Positions 17,338 to 27,299 of a stretch of 64,000 bases of DNA are shown piece after piece. This stretch comes from Streptococcaceae bacterium AF77-01CM03A (GTDB lineage Bacteria; Bacillota; Bacilli; Lactobacillales; Streptococcaceae): contig JAQDDS010000002.1 of NCBI GenBank assembly GCA_027665725.1, positions 372,001 to 436,000 on the forward strand. Direction: 5' to 3'. Both the position numbers and the translations under genes were made by a program. A model generated the notes under the pieces. It did not search any database and was not told where the DNA came from. It saw only the letters and a program-made list of their open reading frames with translations. Within the stretch, counting starts at the first letter, position 1. Each line of letters begins with the position of its first letter.

Positions 17338-20300
17338 ATGGCTAAATTGATTCCAGGAAAGCTTCGAATGGAGGGAGTAGAACTCTACGAAACTGGTCAG
17401 ATTAAAATCATCAAAGAACAAGACCATCGCATCTATGCGCGTGTAGCGGATGAAGAAATTCGCTATAGCTTAGATGATGATTTGATTTTTTGTGCCTGTG
17501 ATTTTTTCAAAAAAAGAGGCTACTGTGTTCATTTGGCAGCACTGGAATATTACTTTAAAAATGATCAGCTAGGACAGGAAATCTTGCTCAATCTTGAGGC
17601 TAATCAGGAAGAGAAAGAGACTGTTGAGACACAAGTAACTTTCGGAGGAAAATTCTTGGAGTCTATCCAAGTTTCACGCCAAGCCAATATCTATCAGCTT
17701 TCTGCTCAAGGACAGGTAGAAGCAGGTACCAATCGCATTATCTGGACTTTAAGGATTGGTCTTTCTAACCAAGAAAAATTTTATGTAATTAGGGATATTC
17801 CTCTGTTTTTAAAAGTTATAGAGACCGCTAAACCATACATGATTGGAAAACATTATGAGATCTCATTAAGACTTGAGTATTTTGATAAAGCCAGCCAAGA
17901 AGTTTTGAGTTTCTTGCTAGGACTGGTTGAGGAGAAAACGGACAATCCTATTTTTTTCCAAAATCAAGGGCGACATCTCTATTTCCCTAAAACCTTTTTT
18001 GAGCAGGGGGCTAGTCTACTGATGGGCTTAGATGCTTTTCAGTTTGATCATCAGATTTCAAGCTATCATGAACTTCTTTTCCGAGACTTTGATGCCCAAG
18101 CAGGTTTGTTTTCATTTAGAATTGAAGAAAAATCCAACTATTTTGAAATGGAAATTTTCGAACAGGCAGGGCTTAATTTCTTTTACAGAGGACAAGTATT
18201 ATTCTCCAAGGGGAATTTTTTCCTGATGTCGAAAAAACAGGCTAGTTTATTAGATGCGCTTAGAAAAGTTCCTTTAGATCATAGTGGTAGGAAGATTTTA
18301 CAGTTTGATACTAGCGATCGAGATCTCTTAGCTTCGACCTTGTCCCAGTTTAAAGAGCTCGGTAATGTAGAGGCTCCTGAGTCGCTTCACATTCAATCCT
18401 TCCGCCCGTCTTTCTACATGGAACGAGAAGAGGACGGATCTATTCGTTTAGATATGCAGTTCCAATATGAAACTTGCTTAGTAACTACTCGAAATGAACT
18501 AGAGAATCTCCCTTTTGCTAGTGATATTCAACTAGAAAAAAGGATTTTTCAGCTGGCTCTATCTGCTGGATTTGAAGCAGATTTTCGTTCATGGCGTCAA
18601 AGTTTAAAAGCTGATGCAGTTCATACTTTCTTTCAGGAAATTTTACCAGCCTTTGCAGCGCTTGGAGAATTAAAAATTTCAGAGAGTTTGCAGAACCTTT
18701 ATCGAGTTCAGAAACCTCAAGTCCACATATCGTCTAAGGGAAGTCTTCTAGAAATTCGATTTGATTTTCAGGATATAGATCAAGAAGAAATCAATCGAGC
18801 AATGAAGGCTCTGGTTGCCAAACAGGACTATTATATTAGCTCGTCTAATCAGGTCTATTATTTTGATGAACAGACAAAACGCATTCGACAAGATTTAGAG
18901 GATTTGGGGATTGACGAGATGGAGAGTGATGCTTTCCATGCTCGCAAGTCTTTGGCTTATACCTTATCTCATCTGTTTAAGGACCAGGATCAAGTAACAT
19001 TTACCGAAGAATTTAAGCATTTAGCACACGATTTGACGCATCCAGAGGATTTTCCGATGACACCTCTGAATATAAAAGCTGATCTCAGAGATTATCAGAA
19101 AAAGGGAATTCAATGGCTTCAAATGCTTCACCATTATGGATTTGGTGGGATTTTGGCGGATGATATGGGACTTGGCAAGACCTTGCAAGCTATTGCCTTT
19201 CTGAGTAGCCAGATGCACGAAAAAAGCCGAGTTTTAATTCTTGCTCCATCTGGTCTCATTTATAACTGGGCTGACGAGTTTCAAAAATTTGCACCGAATT
19301 TGGATGTGGCTGTCGTGCATGGATTGAAACCTTATCGCGAGACTATTTTAGCAGAAAAACATCAGGTCTATGTGACCAGTTATGCCACTTTCCGTCAGGA
19401 TAGTGAAATCTATCAAAACTTATCTTTTGATTTTCTATTTCTAGATGAAGCCCAAGTGATGAAAAATGCCCAAACCAAAATCGCTAAGATTTTGAGAAAG
19501 TTTGTGGTTCCATCAGTTTTTGCTCTTTCCGGAACACCAATTGAAAATAATCTAGGGGAATTATGGTCTATCTTTCAGATTGTATTGCCGGGACTTTTGC
19601 CAGCAAAAAAAGACTTTATGAAATTGCCTGCTGAGAGAGTGGCACAGTTTATCAAACCATTTGTCATGCGTCGAAAAAAAGAGGATGTTCTTACAGAGCT
19701 ACCTGATTTGATAGAAGTTGTTTATAAGAATGAACTGGAAGACCAGCAAAAGGCCATCTATCTAGCTCAACTTCAACAGATGCAAGTGCGTTTGGGTCAG
19801 GTGACTGATGCAGAATTTCAACGAAATCGAGTTGAAATTTTAACAGGACTCATGCGTCTTCGCCAGATTTGTGATACTCCGGCCCTATTTATGGAAGATT
19901 ATAAGGGTGATAGCGGGAAACTTGATAGTTTACGAGATCTGCTAAGTCAAATTGCTGAGGGAAATCATCGTGTACTCATCTTCTCCCAATTTAGGGGGAT
20001 GCTTGACCGCATCGAAGAGGAACTGCCTAAACTTGGCTTAACATCCTTTAAGATTACTGGTTCTACACCATCACAGGAGCGTCAAGAAATGACCAAGGCC
20101 TTTAACCAAGGTGAGCGCGATGTATTTTTGATTTCTCTAAAAGCTGGTGGAGTTGGTCTCAATCTTGCTGGTGCGGATACAGTTATTCTGGTAGACTTAT
20201 GGTGGAATCCGGCAGTTGAATCGCAAGCTATTGGCAGGGCCCACCGTATGGGACAAGAACAAGCTGTTGAGGTTTATCGTCTGGTAACTAGAGGTACAAT

Positions 20301-20436
20301 CGAGGAGAAAATTCAAGAGTTGCAGGAACAGAAAAGAAATCTGGTCTCTGAAGTCTTGGACGGAACAGAGTCTCGTGGAAGTCTCACACTTACTGAAATT
20401 CAAGAAATATTAGGAATTTCTGAAGCCAAGACTTGA
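17338..20436 (+). CDS. SNF2/RapA-type helicase with SWIM zinc finger
   Basis: 1032-residue superfamily 2 ATPase. Residues about 50-72 hold a SWIM-type zinc finger (CACDFFKKRGYCVHLA). A long middle part of bacterial SNF2-associated type follows. The C-terminal half is the SNF2 engine: DDMGLGKTLQA (about residue 607), FLDEAQVMKN (DEAQ box, about 701), SGTPIENN, and the helicase C domain with FSQFRGMLDRI, LKAGGVGLNLAGAD and AIGRAHRMGQ. Such proteins remodel DNA- or RNA-polymerase-bound complexes; the specific role is unknown. AAAGGGGA precedes the ATG. No DNA methylase or nuclease is adjacent, so I see no reason to call it a defence gene. Confidence 0.88.
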   Translation: MAKLIPGKLRMEGVELYETGQIKIIKEQDHRIYARVADEEIRYSLDDDLIFCACDFFKKRGYCVHLAALEYYFKNDQLGQEILLNLEANQEEKETVETQVTFGGKFLESIQVSRQANIYQLSAQGQVEAGTNRIIWTLRIGLSNQEKFYVIRDIPLFLKVIETAKPYMIGKHYEISLRLEYFDKASQEVLSFLLGLVEEKTDNPIFFQNQGRHLYFPKTFFEQGASLLMGLDAFQFDHQISSYHELLFRDFDAQAGLFSFRIEEKSNYFEMEIFEQAGLNFFYRGQVLFSKGNFFLMSKKQASLLDALRKVPLDHSGRKILQFDTSDRDLLASTLSQFKELGNVEAPESLHIQSFRPSFYMEREEDGSIRLDMQFQYETCLVTTRNELENLPFASDIQLEKRIFQLALSAGFEADFRSWRQSLKADAVHTFFQEILPAFAALGELKISESLQNLYRVQKPQVHISSKGSLLEIRFDFQDIDQEEINRAMKALVAKQDYYISSSNQVYYFDEQTKRIRQDLEDLGIDEMESDAFHARKSLAYTLSHLFKDQDQVTFTEEFKHLAHDLTHPEDFPMTPLNIKADLRDYQKKGIQWLQMLHHYGFGGILADDMGLGKTLQAIAFLSSQMHEKSRVLILAPSGLIYNWADEFQKFAPNLDVAVVHGLKPYRETILAEKHQVYVTSYATFRQDSEIYQNLSFDFLFLDEAQVMKNAQTKIAKILRKFVVPSVFALSGTPIENNLGELWSIFQIVLPGLLPAKKDFMKLPAERVAQFIKPFVMRRKKEDVLTELPDLIEVVYKNELEDQQKAIYLAQLQQMQVRLGQVTDAEFQRNRVEILTGLMRLRQICDTPALFMEDYKGDSGKLDSLRDLLSQIAEGNHRVLIFSQFRGMLDRIEEELPKLGLTSFKITGSTPSQERQEMTKAFNQGERDVFLISLKAGGVGLNLAGADTVILVDLWWNPAVESQAIGRAHRMGQEQAVEVYRLVTRGTIEEKIQELQEQKRNLVSEVLDGTESRGSLTLTEIQEILGISEAKT

Positions 20437-20482
20437 AAAATCAAGACTTTACGTTATAATGGAGTATTGAAAGGGAATAAAA

Positions 20483-21076
20483 ATGAAACAAGTACGATTT
20501 CCAATAGTGTCAGATGATGAAATCATACTGACAGAGATGCCATTTATGGATTTATATGATGAGTCGGATCTCATCAGTAATATCAAGGGAGACTACCAGG
20601 ACAAAAACTACTTGGAATGGTCACCAATTACTACTGAAAAAAAGTCACCGGTTCAAGCATCAGATAAGCTACCTGAAAAGAAGGAAAAATCCTATGCTGA
20701 ACTTGCTCGTGAAGAAGCAAGAGCTGATCTAAAACGGAAACGTTCAGCAAAATATTTGACTCAAGATGTTAGTTTTACGAAACGATATAAACCTTCAAAT
20801 AGTGTAGTAAGACAGGCAAATCAGCCTACGGCTCCTTTCCAAAAGGAAAATCCTGGGGAGCTAGCAAAATTTAGTGACAAACTAACTCAGAAACATTATA
20901 TTTTGGCTGAAATGGCTCCTCAGATGCAAGAGACAAGCAAAGAAGAGCATCTTGGACCAAAGAAAAATAATTATGATTTTTTAAAGAAAAGCCAAATTTA
21001 TAATAAAAAAGAAAATCAATCAGAAAAAGAACGTAAAATTGCTCAAGAGTTAAACTTGACAAATATGACAGAGTAA
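20483..21076 (+). CDS. Conserved streptococcal disordered protein between SNF2 and murC
   Basis: 197-residue charged protein with no signal peptide, membrane segment or domain I recognise. It starts with an acidic, hydrophobic patch ([27 protein letters not shown]), then Lys/Glu/Gln/Ser-rich sequence predicted to be mostly disordered, including a basic helix ([22 protein letters not shown]). It has a TATAAT-like element at the end of the SNF2 gene (TTACGTTATAATGGAG) and lies 11 bases before murC. That tight spacing suggests shared expression with cell-wall synthesis. Function unknown. Confidence 0.75.
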   Translation: MKQVRFPIVSDDEIILTEMPFMDLYDESDLISNIKGDYQDKNYLEWSPITTEKKSPVQASDKLPEKKEKSYAELAREEARADLKRKRSAKYLTQDVSFTKRYKPSNSVVRQANQPTAPFQKENPGELAKFSDKLTQKHYILAEMAPQMQETSKEEHLGPKKNNYDFLKKSQIYNKKENQSEKERKIAQELNLTNMTE

Positions 21077-21087
21077 AGGGGAAAAAG

Positions 21088-22422
21088 ATGGCAAAAACCT
21101 ATCATTTTATCGGAATTAAAGGATCTGGGATGAGTGCCTTGGCCTTGATGTTGCACCAAATGGGGCATAAGGTCCAAGGATCTGATGTAGAGAAATACTA
21201 CTTTACACAACGTGGATTGGAGCAAGCAGGTATCAAAATTTTGCCTTTTGATGAAAACAATCTTCAAGGGGATTTAGAAATCATCGCTGGGAATGCCTTT
21301 CGTCCAGACAACAATGTTGAAATTGCTTATGCAGACAAGAACGGACTAAGCTATAAACGTTATCATGAGTTTCTTGGTAGCTTTATGCGGGATTTTATCA
21401 GCATGGGAGTTGCTGGTGCACACGGTAAGACTTCAACAACAGGTATGCTTTCTCACGTTTTGTCACACATCACTGATACAAGCTATCTAATTGGAGATGG
21501 TACAGGTCGTGGTTCTGAAAATGCCAAGTATTTTGTCTTTGAATCAGACGAGTACGAACGTCACTTCATGCCATATCACCCAGAGTACTCTATTATTACG
21601 AATATCGACTTTGACCATCCTGACTATTTCACAAGCTTAGAGGATGTCTTTAACGCCTTCAATGATTATGCTAAACAAATCACCAAAGGTTTGTTTGTCT
21701 ACGGTGAAGATGCTGAGCTGCGTAAGATTACGGCAAATGCCCCAATCTATTATTACGGTTTTGAAGCAGACAACAATGACTTTGTAGCCAGCGATTTGCT
21801 TCGTTCTACTACAGGTTCAACTTTCACAGTTCACTTCCGTGGTCAAGAATTGGGTCAATTCCACATTCCAACTTTTGGTCGCCACAACATCATGAATGCA
21901 ACAGCAGTAATTGGTTTGCTTTATACTGCTGGCTTTGACTTGAATTTAGTGCGTGAACACTTGAATACTTTTGGAGGAGTTAAGCGTCGCTTTACAGAAA
22001 AAATTGTCAATGATACTGTTATCATCGATGATTTTGCGCATCACCCAACTGAAATTATCGCAACTCTAGATGCTGCACGTCAAAAATACCCAAGCAAGGA
22101 AATCGTTGCTATTTTCCAACCGCATACCTTTACTCGTACAATTGCTTTGTTGGATGATTTTGCACAAGCCTTGAATCAGGCTGATGCAGTTTACTTGGCA
22201 CAAATCTATGGTTCTGCTCGTGAAGTTGACCATGGTGATGTTAAGGTTGAGGATTTAGCAAACAAGATTCATAAAAAACATCAAGTTATCACTGTTGAAA
22301 ATGTGTCTCCTCTCTTAGACCATGACAATGCTGTATACGTCTTTATGGGAGCAGGTGATATTCAATCATATGAATACTCATTCGAACGTCTCTTGTCAAA
22401 TTTGACAAGTAATGTTCAGTAA
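21088..22422 (+). CDS. murC: UDP-N-acetylmuramate--L-alanine ligase
   Basis: Adds the first residue (L-Ala) to UDP-MurNAc in the cytoplasm. 444 residues. The nucleotide motif [16 protein letters not shown] at the start is diagnostic for MurC, the ATP P-loop is [15 protein letters not shown] (about residue 108), and [11 protein letters not shown] and [10 protein letters not shown] mark the C-terminal domains. AAAGGGGA precedes the ATG. Two acetyltransferase genes follow within 8 bases. Confidence 0.97.
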   Translation: MAKTYHFIGIKGSGMSALALMLHQMGHKVQGSDVEKYYFTQRGLEQAGIKILPFDENNLQGDLEIIAGNAFRPDNNVEIAYADKNGLSYKRYHEFLGSFMRDFISMGVAGAHGKTSTTGMLSHVLSHITDTSYLIGDGTGRGSENAKYFVFESDEYERHFMPYHPEYSIITNIDFDHPDYFTSLEDVFNAFNDYAKQITKGLFVYGEDAELRKITANAPIYYYGFEADNNDFVASDLLRSTTGSTFTVHFRGQELGQFHIPTFGRHNIMNATAVIGLLYTAGFDLNLVREHLNTFGGVKRRFTEKIVNDTVIIDDFAHHPTEIIATLDAARQKYPSKEIVAIFQPHTFTRTIALLDDFAQALNQADAVYLAQIYGSAREVDHGDVKVEDLANKIHKKHQVITVENVSPLLDHDNAVYVFMGAGDIQSYEYSFERLLSNLTSNVQ

Positions 22423-22430
22423 GGAAAACC

Positions 22431-22946
22431 ATGGAATTTCCAATTAAAATTCGAGAAGCCATGCAATCAGATATGGAGCAAATTTGCTTGATATCTGATT
22501 GTACATCAAGCTCTCACGAAATAATGAATAGAGAAATAATAGAAGAACGTATCCGCAAACATGCGGATACGTTTCTCTTAGCTAGTTTAGATGATCAGGT
22601 GATTGCTTATATTTCAGCGACAGTTCTTGCTACATCCTCAGTAAGTAGATGGATAGTAGAGATGGCAGATGGAGAAGCTATTAGTAATAGCAATCTTGTG
22701 ATTGATGGCTTATCTGTTCATCCGGATTACCAAGGGCAAGGATTTGGAACCTTGCTGCTTGCAGCCTTGAAACAAGTTGCTCTTCAACAAAATAGCCCCG
22801 GTATTTATCTTCTATGTAAGGATGAATTACTGTCTTTTTTTGAGATGAATGAATTTATAGAGCAAGGGATAGTAGACCTGGGAGTCGGCAATGAAGTTAA
22901 TTTTCTCATGTCTTGGAAGAATCCCTTTTATCAGGAGGAATTATGA
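22431..22946 (+). CDS. GNAT family N-acetyltransferase
   Basis: 171-residue acetyltransferase. The acetyl-CoA site is VIDGLSVHPDYQGQGFGTLLLAAL (motif A, about residue 89). Substrate unknown. It starts 8 bases after murC and overlaps the next acetyltransferase by four bases (ATGA), so the three are likely one transcript. Confidence 0.82.
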   Translation: MEFPIKIREAMQSDMEQICLISDCTSSSHEIMNREIIEERIRKHADTFLLASLDDQVIAYISATVLATSSVSRWIVEMADGEAISNSNLVIDGLSVHPDYQGQGFGTLLLAALKQVALQQNSPGIYLLCKDELLSFFEMNEFIEQGIVDLGVGNEVNFLMSWKNPFYQEEL

Positions 22947-23437
22947 TTATTCGACAAGCTAGACTGAGTGATTTAGACCGTATTTTAGAGATTGAATTAG
23001 AGAATTTCTCAATTGAAGAAGCCATACCTCGATCTGTTTTTGAAGCTCACTTAAAAGAGATTAAAACTAGCTTCCTAGTGGCTGAAAAAGATGGAGAGAT
23101 ACTCGGTTATATCGAAGGACCGGTAATCCCTCATCGTTATTTACAAGACCAGTCTTTCACTGAAGAAATAGAAGACCATAGTCATCAAAAAGGCGGATAT
23201 ATTTCTGTGACTTGTCTTTCTATAGCCAAAAAAGCTCAATCTCTAGGGCTGGGAAAAAAACTCTTGACCGCATTGAAAGAAGTGGCTCTTAAGCATGAAC
23301 GAGAGGGGATCAATCTAACCTGTCATGACTATCTTATTGAATATTATGAGAAGCATGGCTTTGTCAATGAAGGAAAGTCTAAGTCCCAATTTGCGGGTGA
23401 AGAATGGTATGATATGGTCTGGGAAAACAAGAATTAG
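22943..23437 (+). CDS. GNAT family N-acetyltransferase
   Basis: 164-residue acetyltransferase, homologous in layout to the preceding gene. Motif A is VTCLSIAKKAQSLGLGKKLLTAL; CHDYLIEYYEKHGFVNEG lies near the C-terminus. The start ATG 22943 sits in the ATGA overlap and has AGGAGGAA before it, so I prefer it over an in-frame upstream codon. It resembles small-molecule or arylalkylamine-type acetyltransferases, but no substrate can be assigned. Confidence 0.82.
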   Translation: MIIRQARLSDLDRILEIELENFSIEEAIPRSVFEAHLKEIKTSFLVAEKDGEILGYIEGPVIPHRYLQDQSFTEEIEDHSHQKGGYISVTCLSIAKKAQSLGLGKKLLTALKEVALKHEREGINLTCHDYLIEYYEKHGFVNEGKSKSQFAGEEWYDMVWENKN

Positions 23438-23519
23438 TGACTAGAAAGGCTTCTAAGGTTGCTTTTCTTTAGTTTTTAAGATATAATATTAAGGATTATC
23501 AACAAGGAGGTAAATACCT

Positions 23520-25187
23520 TTGAGCGAAAATTCAAATGAAGAAAAGTTGAGTTTTAAAGAGCAAATTTTGCGAGATTTAGAACGACTAAAAAAAGAGGCA
23601 AATGAAGTCGAACAAACGGATGATCTTTTTTCAACTTTAGCAGAATCTTCTGAAGCAACTTCAGAAAAAAAGGAACCAAGTATTACGGAAGAGGAGTTGA
23701 TTGCAAAATCAGTTGCAGCTATTGATCAATTGATTGATAATGCACCAACTGTTCCTGAGCGTCCAGTTCTTAGAGAAGAAGTACAGGAAGCAGTTCCAGA
23801 AGCAGTGCAAGAAGAAGTACAAGAAGAAATTCCAGAAGAAGTAGTTGAGTCATCTCAATCAATTCCGGAAAAAGAAGAAAATAATTCAATTCCAACTAGA
23901 GTTTCAGTTTCTTACCGTGCATTTGATACTGTTCCAGAAAAAGAAACAGTAAACCTTGTGTCACATGAGGAAGAACTGGCAAGTCCAGAAGCTACTGAAG
24001 AAGCAGAACTTCCTAGAAGAAGTCGGAGAGAGACTGTGAAACCAGCCAAGAAAAAGAAAAAATCCCGCTTAAAAGGATTTTTAGTAACAGTTTTGGTATT
24101 ATTGATTCTAATTGGTGCTGGTGGTTTCTTTGGCCTTCGCTATGCTGAATCAGCTCTACAACCAGTAGATCCAAGTTCTAAACAATATATGTCAGTTCAG
24201 ATTCCAGATGGTGCTAATACTCAAGAAATTGGCTCAGTTTTGGAAAAATCTGGTGTTATTAAAAACGGTTTGGTCTTTACACTTTATGCCAAGTATAAAA
24301 ACTACACTGGATTGAAGTCTGGTTATTACAACTTGCAAAAGAGTATGAGCGTTGAAGATGTCATTAAAGAGTTGCAAAAGGGTGGTACACCTGAACCTCA
24401 GGAAGTTACTCTTGCAGACTTGACTATTCCTGAAGGCTATACTTTGGAACAGATTGCTCAGACAGTTGGCCAACTTCAAGGCGACTTTAAGGAACCTTTG
24501 ACAGCGGAAGCATTCTTGGCTAAGGCCCAAGATGAGACCTTTATTGCTCAAGAGGTTGCCAAATATCCAAACTTACTTGAAAGCTTACCAGCAAAAGATA
24601 GTGGTGTTCGTTACCGTTTGGAAGGTTATCTTTTCCCTGCGACTTATACGATCAAAGAAAGTACAACTGTTGAAAGTTTAATTGATTCAATGCTTGCAGC
24701 TATGGATAAGAACCTTTCTTCACACTATGCTGCTATCAAAGAAAAGAACTTAACCGTAAATGAGCTCTTAACAATTGCGTCACTTGTTGAGAAAGAAGGA
24801 GCAAAAACAGAAGATCGTAAGCTGATTGCAGGAATCTTCTATAACCGCTTAAACCTCGGTATGCCACTTCAAAGTAATATTGCTATCCTTTACGCAGAAG
24901 GCAAACTTGGTCAAAACATCAGTCTCTCTGATGATGCAGCCATTAATACATCTATTGATTCACCATATAATGTCTATACAAAAGTAGGTCTAATGCCTGG
25001 ACCAGTTGATAGCCCAAGCTTGGATGCTATCGAATCAAGTATCAATCAGACAAAGAGTGAATATCTCTATTTTGTAGCCAATGTTCAAGATGGTAAAGTT
25101 TACTATGCAACAACATTGGAAGAACATGATCGTAATGTTCAAGAACATATCAATAGTAAATTACCTCAATCAAATAGCACAAACTAA
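23520..25187 (+). CDS. mltG: Endolytic transglycosylase MltG (YceG-like)
   Basis: Membrane-anchored glycan-strand terminase that cleaves nascent peptidoglycan. 555 residues with a start at TTG, chosen because AAGGAGG lies 9 bases before it and TATAAT at 23482-23487. Residues about 1-175 are cytoplasmic, acidic and repetitive; a single membrane helix (GFLVTVLVLLILIGAGGFFGL) follows Lys/Arg-rich sequence. The extracellular YceG domain has the catalytic Glu in TIASLVEKEGAK and the closing YNVYTKVGLMPGPVDSPS. The long cytoplasmic arm is typical of streptococcal MltG. It acts with the nearby mur genes in wall growth. Confidence 0.93.
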   Translation: MSENSNEEKLSFKEQILRDLERLKKEANEVEQTDDLFSTLAESSEATSEKKEPSITEEELIAKSVAAIDQLIDNAPTVPERPVLREEVQEAVPEAVQEEVQEEIPEEVVESSQSIPEKEENNSIPTRVSVSYRAFDTVPEKETVNLVSHEEELASPEATEEAELPRRSRRETVKPAKKKKKSRLKGFLVTVLVLLILIGAGGFFGLRYAESALQPVDPSSKQYMSVQIPDGANTQEIGSVLEKSGVIKNGLVFTLYAKYKNYTGLKSGYYNLQKSMSVEDVIKELQKGGTPEPQEVTLADLTIPEGYTLEQIAQTVGQLQGDFKEPLTAEAFLAKAQDETFIAQEVAKYPNLLESLPAKDSGVRYRLEGYLFPATYTIKESTTVESLIDSMLAAMDKNLSSHYAAIKEKNLTVNELLTIASLVEKEGAKTEDRKLIAGIFYNRLNLGMPLQSNIAILYAEGKLGQNISLSDDAAINTSIDSPYNVYTKVGLMPGPVDSPSLDAIESSINQTKSEYLYFVANVQDGKVYYATTLEEHDRNVQEHINSKLPQSNSTN

Positions 25188-25213
25188 AATTATGTGGTTT
25201 TCCACATAATTTT
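25186..25213 (+). terminator. mltG terminator
   Basis: AAAATTATGTGG-TTTT-CCACATAATTTT perfect hairpin ending in T residues. Confidence 0.8.
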
Positions 25214-25264
25214 GCTTTAAGAAAGTAAAAAGTTAGTTAAACAATCAAAAGAAAGTTGAGAAAA

Positions 25265-25747
25265 ATGGTAGAAAAAACTTATCCAATGACCTTGGAAGAA
25301 AAGGAAAAACTCGAAAAAGAATTAGAAGAATTGAAACTAGTACGTCGTCCAGAAGTTGTAGAACGTATCAAAATTGCACGTTCATACGGTGATTTGTCAG
25401 AGAACAGTGAGTATGAAGCAGCTAAGGACGAGCAAGCCTTCGTTGAAGGACAAATCTCAAGTCTAGAGACTAAGATTCGTTATGCAGAAATCGTTAACAG
25501 CGATGCAGTTGCTCAGGATGAGGTTGCTATTGGTCGAACTGTAACTATTCAAGAAATTGGCGAAGAAGATGAAGAAGTATACATCATCGTTGGTTCAGCT
25601 GGGGCAGATGCCTTTGCAGGAAAAGTATCAAATGAAAGCCCAATTGGTCAGGCATTGATTGGTAAGAAAAAAGGTGATGTTGTTACAATCGAAACACCTG
25701 CTGGAAGCTATGATGTTAAAATCTTAAAGGTTGAAAAAACGGTTTAA
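25265..25747 (+). CDS. greA: Transcription elongation factor GreA
   Basis: 160-residue factor that rescues backtracked RNA polymerase by stimulating transcript cleavage. It has the N-terminal coiled coil with the acidic tip ([20 protein letters not shown]) and the C-terminal FKBP-like domain ([16 protein letters not shown]). I chose ATG 25265 ([12 protein letters not shown]) as in other streptococci; an earlier in-frame codon would add three residues. The ribosome site (AAAGTTGAG) is modest. Confidence 0.96.
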   Translation: MVEKTYPMTLEEKEKLEKELEELKLVRRPEVVERIKIARSYGDLSENSEYEAAKDEQAFVEGQISSLETKIRYAEIVNSDAVAQDEVAIGRTVTIQEIGEEDEEVYIIVGSAGADAFAGKVSNESPIGQALIGKKKGDVVTIETPAGSYDVKILKVEKTV

Positions 25748-25756
25748 TAGGATAAA

Positions 25757-25805
25757 AAAGAAGGAGTAGATTTAGGGAAAGCGTTTCCTATCACTCCTTT
25801 TCTTA
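25757..25805 (+). terminator. greA terminator (nested stems)
   Basis: AAGAAGGAGT pairs with ACTCCTTTTCTT; inside it GGGAAAGCGTTTCC forms a second stem. Confidence 0.75.
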
Positions 25806-25828
25806 ATTCTAAAAATTAAGGAGACTAT

Positions 25829-27202
25829 ATGAATTCAGAAAAAAAGCACAAAAAGAAAAGTAAAATGGAGCGTGGTTTAACCAATCGCCATGTTCAGGTT
25901 ATGGCCATTGCCGGAACGATTGGTACGGGATTATTTCTTGGAGCTGGTCGGTCTATCAGTTTGACTGGACCTTCGATTGTCCTGGTCTATATGATTACAG
26001 GTGGCTTCATGTATCTCATGATGCGTGCCATCGGGGAAATGTTGTACCAGGATCCAGAGCAACACACCTTTATCAATTTTATTACTCGCTATCTTGGAAA
26101 GGGCTGGGGCTATTTCTCGGTTTGGTCTTATTGGCTATCAGTAGTCTTTATTGGTATGGCTGAGATTACAGCTATTGCTCACTATGTTCAGTTTTGGTTT
26201 CCATCTTGGCCATCTTGGTTGATTCAGGTTGTATTCCTAACAATTTTGGGCTTGGTCAATCTGATTGCTGTTAAAATCTTTGGTGAGGTAGAATTTTGGT
26301 TTGCCATGATTAAAATTGTGGCTATTCTCGCCATGATCGCGACAGGGATTTTTCTAGTCTTGACTGGCTTTGAAACTCCTTATGGATCAGCAAGTCTTGC
26401 CAATATTAGTGAACAATTCTCCCTTTTCCCAAATGGAGGAATGAACTTTGTCATGGCCTTTCAAATGGTTTTCTTTGCTTACTTGATGATTGAATTTATC
26501 GGTGTTACCACATCTGAAACTAAGGATCCACGAAAAGTATTGCCTAAGGCTGTTAAGGAAATTCCTTTGCGAATTATCTTCTTCTACGGTGGAGCTCTCT
26601 TAGCCATCATGTCTATTATTCCTTGGCGTGAGCTTTCTGCGACAGATTCACCATTTGTAACGGTATTTGAACTTGTTGGTCTTAAGTGGGCGGCGGCCTT
26701 GATTAACTTTGTTGTCTTGACTTCCGCTGCGTCAGCCTTGAATTCAACTCTTTACTCAACAGGTCGTCACTTGTACCAAATTGCCCATGATTCACCAAAT
26801 CGTTTCTTAAAAGCTATTAAGGCAGATACACTTTCACGCCACAACGTTCCTCAGAATGCTATCATTGCTTCTGCTGTCTTGATTGGTTTTGCAGCCTTCA
26901 TCAATGTACTTCCTGGCGTATCAGATGCCTTTGCTTTGATTACAGCATCTTCATCAGGTGTTTATATAGCCATCTACATCTTGATTATGGTAGCCCATCT
27001 CAAGTATCGCAAGTCTAAAGACTTTATGGCAGATGGCTATCTCATGCCTCAATATCGCTTGCTAAATCCTCTGACTATGCTCTTCTTTATCTTTGTATTT
27101 GGTACACTCTTCTTACAAGAGTCAACTGTAATGGGAGCTAGAGGTTCGGCTATCTGGATTGTCGCTTTTGGTATTTATAGCCAATGGAGATTTAGAAAAT
27201 AA
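25829..27202 (+). CDS. APC-family amino acid permease
   Basis: 457-residue membrane transporter with about 12 helices of the amino acid-polyamine-organocation superfamily. GTIGTGLFLGAGRSISLTGPS in helix 1 and the GEML motif after helix 2 are typical of the AAT subgroup, which includes CycA-type D-serine/D-alanine/glycine and aromatic amino acid permeases. Specificity cannot be fixed from sequence. The N-terminus is short and very basic (KKHKKKSKMERGL). It has a good AAGGAG ribosome site and its own terminator. Confidence 0.87.
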   Translation: MNSEKKHKKKSKMERGLTNRHVQVMAIAGTIGTGLFLGAGRSISLTGPSIVLVYMITGGFMYLMMRAIGEMLYQDPEQHTFINFITRYLGKGWGYFSVWSYWLSVVFIGMAEITAIAHYVQFWFPSWPSWLIQVVFLTILGLVNLIAVKIFGEVEFWFAMIKIVAILAMIATGIFLVLTGFETPYGSASLANISEQFSLFPNGGMNFVMAFQMVFFAYLMIEFIGVTTSETKDPRKVLPKAVKEIPLRIIFFYGGALLAIMSIIPWRELSATDSPFVTVFELVGLKWAAALINFVVLTSAASALNSTLYSTGRHLYQIAHDSPNRFLKAIKADTLSRHNVPQNAIIASAVLIGFAAFINVLPGVSDAFALITASSSGVYIAIYILIMVAHLKYRKSKDFMADGYLMPQYRLLNPLTMLFFIFVFGTLFLQESTVMGARGSAIWIVAFGIYSQWRFRK

Positions 27203-27208
27203 GTCATA

Positions 27209-27238
27209 AGCTCATCAACTCAGGTTGGTGAGTTTTTT
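27209..27238 (+). terminator. Permease terminator
   Basis: CTCATCAAC-TCAG-GTTGGTGAG followed by T7. Confidence 0.85.
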
Positions 27239-27242
27239 TAGT

Positions 27243-27271
27243 TTGACAGTCTATCTAAATATGGTTATAAT
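27243..27271 (+). promoter_or_regulatory. Promoter of the 136-residue acetyltransferase gene
   Basis: TTGACA (27243-27248), 17-base spacer, TATAAT (27266-27271): full consensus. Confidence 0.85.
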
Positions 27272-27299
27272 CATGCTATAAGTGTATTTAGGAGGTTTT

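Noticed and set aside
17338..20436. SNF2 helicase as a defence gene
   Set aside because: Located in a housekeeping cluster next to murC with no nuclease, methylase or composition shift; a matching SNF2 gene is, as I recall, conserved at this place in pneumococcus.
25770..25790. cre-like GGAAAGCGTTTCC after greA
   Set aside because: Two consensus mismatches, and it is the inner stem of a terminator, so the symmetry is explained.
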